From: an uncultured Lachnospiraceae bacterium
GTDB taxonomy: Bacteria > Bacillota > Clostridia > Lachnospirales > Lachnospiraceae
Reading direction: 5' to 3'
Length of the DNA stretch: 37,197 nt
NCBI GenBank assembly: GCA_947644545.1
Contig: CANRZW010000036.1
Span: 1 to 37,197, forward strand
The notes below the pieces were generated by a model. That model was not told the origin of the DNA and searched no databases. It saw nothing but the letters and a program-made list of their open reading frames with translations. Of this stretch, positions 34,081 through 37,197 are shown piece by piece (position 1 is the first letter of the stretch; each line of letters opens with the position of its first letter). The position numbers and the translations under genes were made by a program.

Positions 34081-35643
34081 TTATTGTTGGGACGCCAGCC
34101 ATGCATCGAGCTGTTCCTGTTTCAGGTCCATTACCTTCTGCAATCCTGCCGCATAAAGCTTATCGTTGAAATCCTTCATCGTCGCATCAAAATCAGATAC
34201 CGAGCCCGTGGAAACAGAATTCATATATTCATTGTACACACTGTACAGCGCGGTAAGTTCTGTAGAAAGGCTGGAGGTATCCGCAAAGAAACCGAACGCT
34301 TTGGAGTAAGTCGCCGAATCATTAAAGTCCTGATACTGCTGCCATACATCCTCCGGATTGCCCTCCCAGACATAACCAAGGTACTGGTTGGGAAGCATCC
34401 AGCCCATGTTAAAGTGATAGAGACTTGCAGTATCGGCGCCTTCCGGATAATGGATCATGATATCGCTGCCATCCATTTTCTCATAGTCAACGCCTTCTTC
34501 GCCGAAGTTCATCAGGTTATTCCACTCCGGACTGGAATAGCAGTAATTCAGGAACTGCATGGCCTTTACTTTATCCTCGCTCTGCTGCGCGATGCCCCAG
34601 TTGAAAAAGTTAACGTTATTGCTGCAAATGATATTGGAGACGCTGCCATCATCCTTATCAATGTAGGCCGTCACCATCTCCTGATTGCAGACCACGTTTT
34701 CCTGCGCCAGGAATCCGGGCTTGATAGGAGAAAAATAGGAGAAGAGCGATCCGGCCTTCACCAGATTCTGGCTGGTCTCTGTGGTAGTGGCGGCATCCAG
34801 CTTCACATAGCCTGCCTTGTACCACTCATTGACCAGTCTTGCATGATTTACAAAGTCCTCATATTCAAAAAGATTCACCACCGTGGTATCCTGACCATCA
34901 TTTGGCAAAACCCCGAACTGATCCATCAGCGGATCCCATGTAGGAACCTGAGTAAGTATATTTGTGCCCGCAATACAGTCAAGCTCCGGATGCGCCGCTT
35001 TGACCTTTTCAAAGACAGATGTCAGGTCGTCATAGGTATGAATGGAGTCCACATCGATACCCAGTTCATCCACAATATCTTTGCGCATGACGATACCGGC
35101 CCTGGATGCGCTCTCCTTATTAGGCGGCGTACCATAGACAACCCCCTGCACCGCGGCAGAAGTGGCGATATCTTCGCCCAGAGAACTGATAATATCCTGA
35201 CCGTAATCATAAATATAATCTTTCAGATCAACAATCTGTCCGGCATTAATATAGCTGCCCGCCTGACCATTATTAATAGGAAGAATGTCCAGCTTATCGC
35301 CGCCCGAAAGCATCAGGTTTAAACGATTGATGTAATCTCCATAACCCAAAACAATAAAATTCACGTGCATGTTCAGATCTTTCTCCACCAACTCATTCAC
35401 CTTCGCCCAAATTTCTTCCTGGCGGGGCTGCTCATTCCCGATCAGTGCCATTGTAATGGTGTGCATATCACTGCTGTCCGCCGATTCCTGAGAGTCGTTA
35501 CTACCCTCCCCCGACGATTCTTCCGCAGCTGTCTGTGTATCGCCGGATACACTGTCGCCGCTGCCGCCACAACCTGCTAGAAGACCCAGGGACATTGCCG
35601 CCGCTAAGATCACTGCCAATGGTTTACTCATTTTCTTTTTCAT
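34081..35643 (-). CDS. LplA-type solute-binding lipoprotein
   Basis: A 520-residue exported lipoprotein whose signal ends LLAGC (Cys25), followed by a serine- and acid-rich linker of about 40 residues. The length, the start ITMALIGNEQPRQEEIWAKVNELVEKDLNMHVNF and the late SSPEWNNLMNFGEEGVDY are as in LplA/YtcQ-type binding proteins. It delivers substrate to the two permeases downstream. ATG at 35643 has GGAGAG upstream; a longer frame would run into the operator. It is the first gene after the LacI-type repressor and the most strongly controlled. Confidence 0.93.
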   Translation of the reverse strand: MKKKMSKPLAVILAAAMSLGLLAGCGGSGDSVSGDTQTAAEESSGEGSNDSQESADSSDMHTITMALIGNEQPRQEEIWAKVNELVEKDLNMHVNFIVLGYGDYINRLNLMLSGGDKLDILPINNGQAGSYINAGQIVDLKDYIYDYGQDIISSLGEDIATSAAVQGVVYGTPPNKESASRAGIVMRKDIVDELGIDVDSIHTYDDLTSVFEKVKAAHPELDCIAGTNILTQVPTWDPLMDQFGVLPNDGQDTTVVNLFEYEDFVNHARLVNEWYKAGYVKLDAATTTETSQNLVKAGSLFSYFSPIKPGFLAQENVVCNQEMVTAYIDKDDGSVSNIICSNNVNFFNWGIAQQSEDKVKAMQFLNYCYSSPEWNNLMNFGEEGVDYEKMDGSDIMIHYPEGADTASLYHFNMGWMLPNQYLGYVWEGNPEDVWQQYQDFNDSATYSKAFGFFADTSSLSTELTALYSVYNEYMNSVSTGSVSDFDATMKDFNDKLYAAGLQKVMDLKQEQLDAWLASQQ

Positions 35644-35667
35644 AGTCTCTCTCCTTTTTTCATTTTG

Positions 35668-35689
35668 TTTAAACAATTGTTTGTTTAAA
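35668..35689. promoter_or_regulatory. Probable LacI-family operator
   Basis: TTTAAACAA and TTGTTTAAA form a perfect 9-bp inverted repeat around TTGT. It lies just downstream of the -10 element, at about +4 to +25 of the binding protein transcript. The repeated half-site TTTAAACAA occurs again at 35836-35844. Confidence 0.8.
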
Positions 35690-35699
35690 TTCAGTTTAT

Positions 35700-35710
35700 A
35701 TATTAGCATA
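35700..35710 (-). promoter_or_regulatory. Promoter of the transport operon (extended -10)
   Basis: TATGCTAATAT on the minus strand is an extended -10 element. A weak TTTAAA lies 17 bases upstream as -35. It precedes the operator and the binding protein gene. Confidence 0.65.
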
Positions 35711-35827
35711 TTTATTTTAAATTTTAAATATTTTTGTTCAATTTATTTCATTTTCAGCACTTTCTTTAAAAAAAGTCACTAAATCCGTAAAAAACGAACC
35801 CATTCAATGTACACTTTACACATATGA

Positions 35828-35844
35828 TTTAAACTTTTAAACAA
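35828..35844. promoter_or_regulatory. Possible second operator site
   Basis: TTTAAAC followed by TTTAAACAA repeats the half-site of the perfect operator, about 160 bases upstream of it, next to the repressor terminator. The pair could allow DNA looping by a tetramer or auxiliary binding; this is inference. Confidence 0.4.
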
Positions 35845-35846
35845 AC

Positions 35847-35879
35847 AAAAAAAAGAGACCCTTCAAAAAGAAAAGTCTC
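35847..35879 (-). terminator. Rho-independent terminator after the LacI-type gene
   Basis: GAGACTTTTC pairs with GAAGGGTCTC (two G-T pairs) around five bases; eight T follow on the minus strand. It isolates the repressor gene from the transport operon. Confidence 0.9.
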
Positions 35880-35902
35880 CACTGTCCACTCGTGGCGCTG
35901 GC

Positions 35903-36916
35903 CTACACCGTTTCGCCCTCGACCAGCCTGCAGTTCGTATATATTTTTGATTTGAATATACCAGGATCGTGCATTTCATGGTAGAGAAGATCCATAGTCA
36001 GCTTCGCACGCTCCGTATGCGGCACGCGTATTGTAGTGAGCTGTTTCTCCCCCGTCAGGTAATGCGGCAGCTCATCGATCCCCAGAAGGCTGACGTCCCC
36101 CGGGACAGCCACGCCCAGTTCTCTGCAGGCCCGTACGAACGGAATAGATATCTGACAGCATTCCATGAGAAAAGCATCCGGCAGAGGACGATTCTGAAGA
36201 TCCCGCTTCAGGCTGTGATAAATATCATCGATCCGCTCTCCGCTTACGGTAACCAGCATCCCTTCATTATAAGGAATATGATTCGCAGTCATCGCCTCCA
36301 CAAACCCTTCTCTGCGGGTTCTGTAGTTATAGAGTTCCATATCCCGGGCAACATAGACAATATCTCTCTTACCTTTCGACAGCAGATAATCTACCGCCAT
36401 GCGCACACCACCCTTATTGTCTACCATGACACTGGAAAGTCGTTCAATCCCCAGGTCATTGTCGTAAACAACGAGCGGCTTCCTGATCCCGAAAAAAAGA
36501 GGCGCATCCTCCGGATAAAGTTCCGTCGCAAAAAGTACTACGCCTGCCACTTCTTCCTTATTGCATTCCGCCGCAAGCCGTTCCGGGTAATCTCTGTCGA
36601 CATAGAAGTAAGAGATCTCTGCCAGAAGTCCCCAGTCCCTTGCTCTGTTATCGAAGACCGCATTCACATCCGTCCAGAGATCGATCTCCTTGTCTCTCAC
36701 TACGCATAACCCACGAAGAGCAATGACTACCTTAATAACCTTTCCTGCTGCGGAAAAAGCAGCCGCGGTATAGATCCCCTTTTCCAAGCGCTCCTTACAC
36801 GCCAGAATCCTCTGCTTTGTCTTCGGGTTCACGCCCGGTTTATCATTTAAGGCCAGCGATACCGTGGCCTTGGATATGTTTAACTCCCTCGCAATATCAA
36901 TCGCCTTTACACCCAT
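35903..36916 (-). CDS. LacI-family transcription repressor
   Basis: The 337-residue protein has an N-terminal helix-turn-helix (VKAIDIARELNISKATVSLALNDKPGVNPKTKQRIL, about 3-38), then a periplasmic-binding-like core with VAGVVLFATELY, SVMVDNKGGVRMAVDYLLSKGKRDIVYV and the C-terminal PGDVSLLGIDELPHYLTGEKQLTTIRVPH. It should bind the palindrome upstream of the binding protein gene and release when an inducer, probably a sugar from the transporter substrate, appears. GGGGAGAGG precedes the ATG. Own promoter lies at 36997-37025. No copy of the palindrome lies in that promoter, so autoregulation is not evident. Confidence 0.94.
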   Translation of the reverse strand: MGVKAIDIARELNISKATVSLALNDKPGVNPKTKQRILACKERLEKGIYTAAAFSAAGKVIKVVIALRGLCVVRDKEIDLWTDVNAVFDNRARDWGLLAEISYFYVDRDYPERLAAECNKEEVAGVVLFATELYPEDAPLFFGIRKPLVVYDNDLGIERLSSVMVDNKGGVRMAVDYLLSKGKRDIVYVARDMELYNYRTRREGFVEAMTANHIPYNEGMLVTVSGERIDDIYHSLKRDLQNRPLPDAFLMECCQISIPFVRACRELGVAVPGDVSLLGIDELPHYLTGEKQLTTIRVPHTERAKLTMDLLYHEMHDPGIFKSKIYTNCRLVEGETV

Positions 36917-36996
36917 ACCACCTCTCCCCTCAGTCCTGTTTGCCCAGATATGCTCTCTTCTCCATTAACAAAAAATACTGTTCTGGCACAATAAAG

Positions 36997-37025
36997 AGCA
37001 TAGCAGAAATCTTAGATAATAACAA
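36997..37025 (-). promoter_or_regulatory. Promoter of the LacI-type gene
   Basis: TTGTTA and TATGCT are 17 bases apart on the minus strand with TGC before the -10. The leader is about 75 bases long. Confidence 0.7.
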
Positions 37026-37113
37026 GACGTTACCTGATAGTATCTCAAAATTGTCTCTAATTTCTGAAAATAATTACTTCTGCTACGTAAAGTAAATATA
37101 CTTTGGTGATAAT

Positions 37114-37179
37114 TTATTTTCGTTTATAATCACAAAACCTGTAAACATTCCGTCTACAGGTTTCATATAAGTTATTCAT
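37114..37179 (-). CDS. Possible 21-codon leader or small protein
   Basis: A short frame at the right edge reads MNNLYETCRRNVYRFC and ends at TAA (37114-37116). GGGGAGG lies 4 bases before its ATG, which is close spacing. It is basic with two cysteines. A stem of the terminator type lies inside it. No known family; it may be the translated start of a leader region or a chance frame. Confidence 0.3.
   Translation of the reverse strand: MNNLYETCRRNVYRFCDYKRK
37135..37163 (-). terminator. Possible terminator of an upstream transcript
   Basis: AAACCTGTA pairs with TACAGGTTT (9 bp) around 11 bases; only TTTTG follows on the minus strand. It would end a transcript entering from the right edge before the LacI-type gene. 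Confidence 0.55.
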
Positions 37180-37197
37180 TTTACCTCCCCGAGTAGG

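Noticed and set aside
33886..35322. 478-codon plus-strand open frame opposite the binding protein and LplB genes
   Set aside because: It is antisense to two genes with clear families, has no ribosome site and shows no domain.

Overview
The window looks like chromosome of a spore-forming gut Firmicute, most likely a Lachnospiraceae member. Grounds: moderate GC; strong AGGAGG-type ribosome sites; sigma-A-like promoters, often with an extended -10 TGn; a Spo0A-type DNA-binding domain; LplABC-type sugar uptake; a circularly permuted GH3 glucosidase; and hybrid histidine kinases paired with solute-binding proteins. Nearly every gene is on the minus strand; the one clear exception is the DUF3048 (YerB-like) lipoprotein gene at 18115-19299. 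No insertion sequence, prophage, CRISPR array or rRNA was seen.

Region A (54-17929, read right to left) is an exopolysaccharide locus. A first block makes activated sugars: rmlD (dTDP-L-rhamnose reductase), gmd and fcl (GDP-L-fucose from GDP-mannose), with a large LIC_10190-like membrane protein between gmd and fcl. Next comes a small gene for a Spo0A effector (DNA-binding) domain with no receiver domain; it has its own promoter and terminator. An 11-gene operon follows: GtrB-like GT2, GT2, polyprenyl-phosphate sugar-1-phosphate transferase, Wzz-like co-polymerase, GT2-like, EpsG-like polymerase, GT2, two GT4, GT2 and a GT-C membrane glycosyltransferase. It ends in a 14-bp-stem terminator at the left edge. 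Priming, elongation, polymerisation and chain-length control are present, but no Wzx flippase and no active BY-kinase are seen.

Region B (18056-22250) holds the DUF3048 lipoprotein, which converges on an SOS-type group: an SRAP (YedK/HMCES) protein, a Y-family DNA polymerase with two LexA-like boxes, and a 103-residue protein of unknown function. Genes for tRNA-Glu(UUC) and tRNA-Cys(GCA) follow, with their own promoter and terminator.

Region C (22393-26368) is a two-gene sensor unit: a hybrid histidine kinase with an extracellular sensor domain, and a solute-binding lipoprotein with no permease genes beside it.

Region D (26514-37025) is a LacI-controlled carbohydrate unit: lacI-type repressor, solute-binding lipoprotein, LplB- and LplC-type permeases, circularly permuted GH3, a PF20091-like alpha/beta hydrolase and a nucleoside-hydrolase-like protein. 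A perfect 9-4-9 palindrome lies just downstream of the solute-binding protein promoter and is the probable operator. The transport ATPase is not encoded here. A decayed coding remnant and a terminator close the region.
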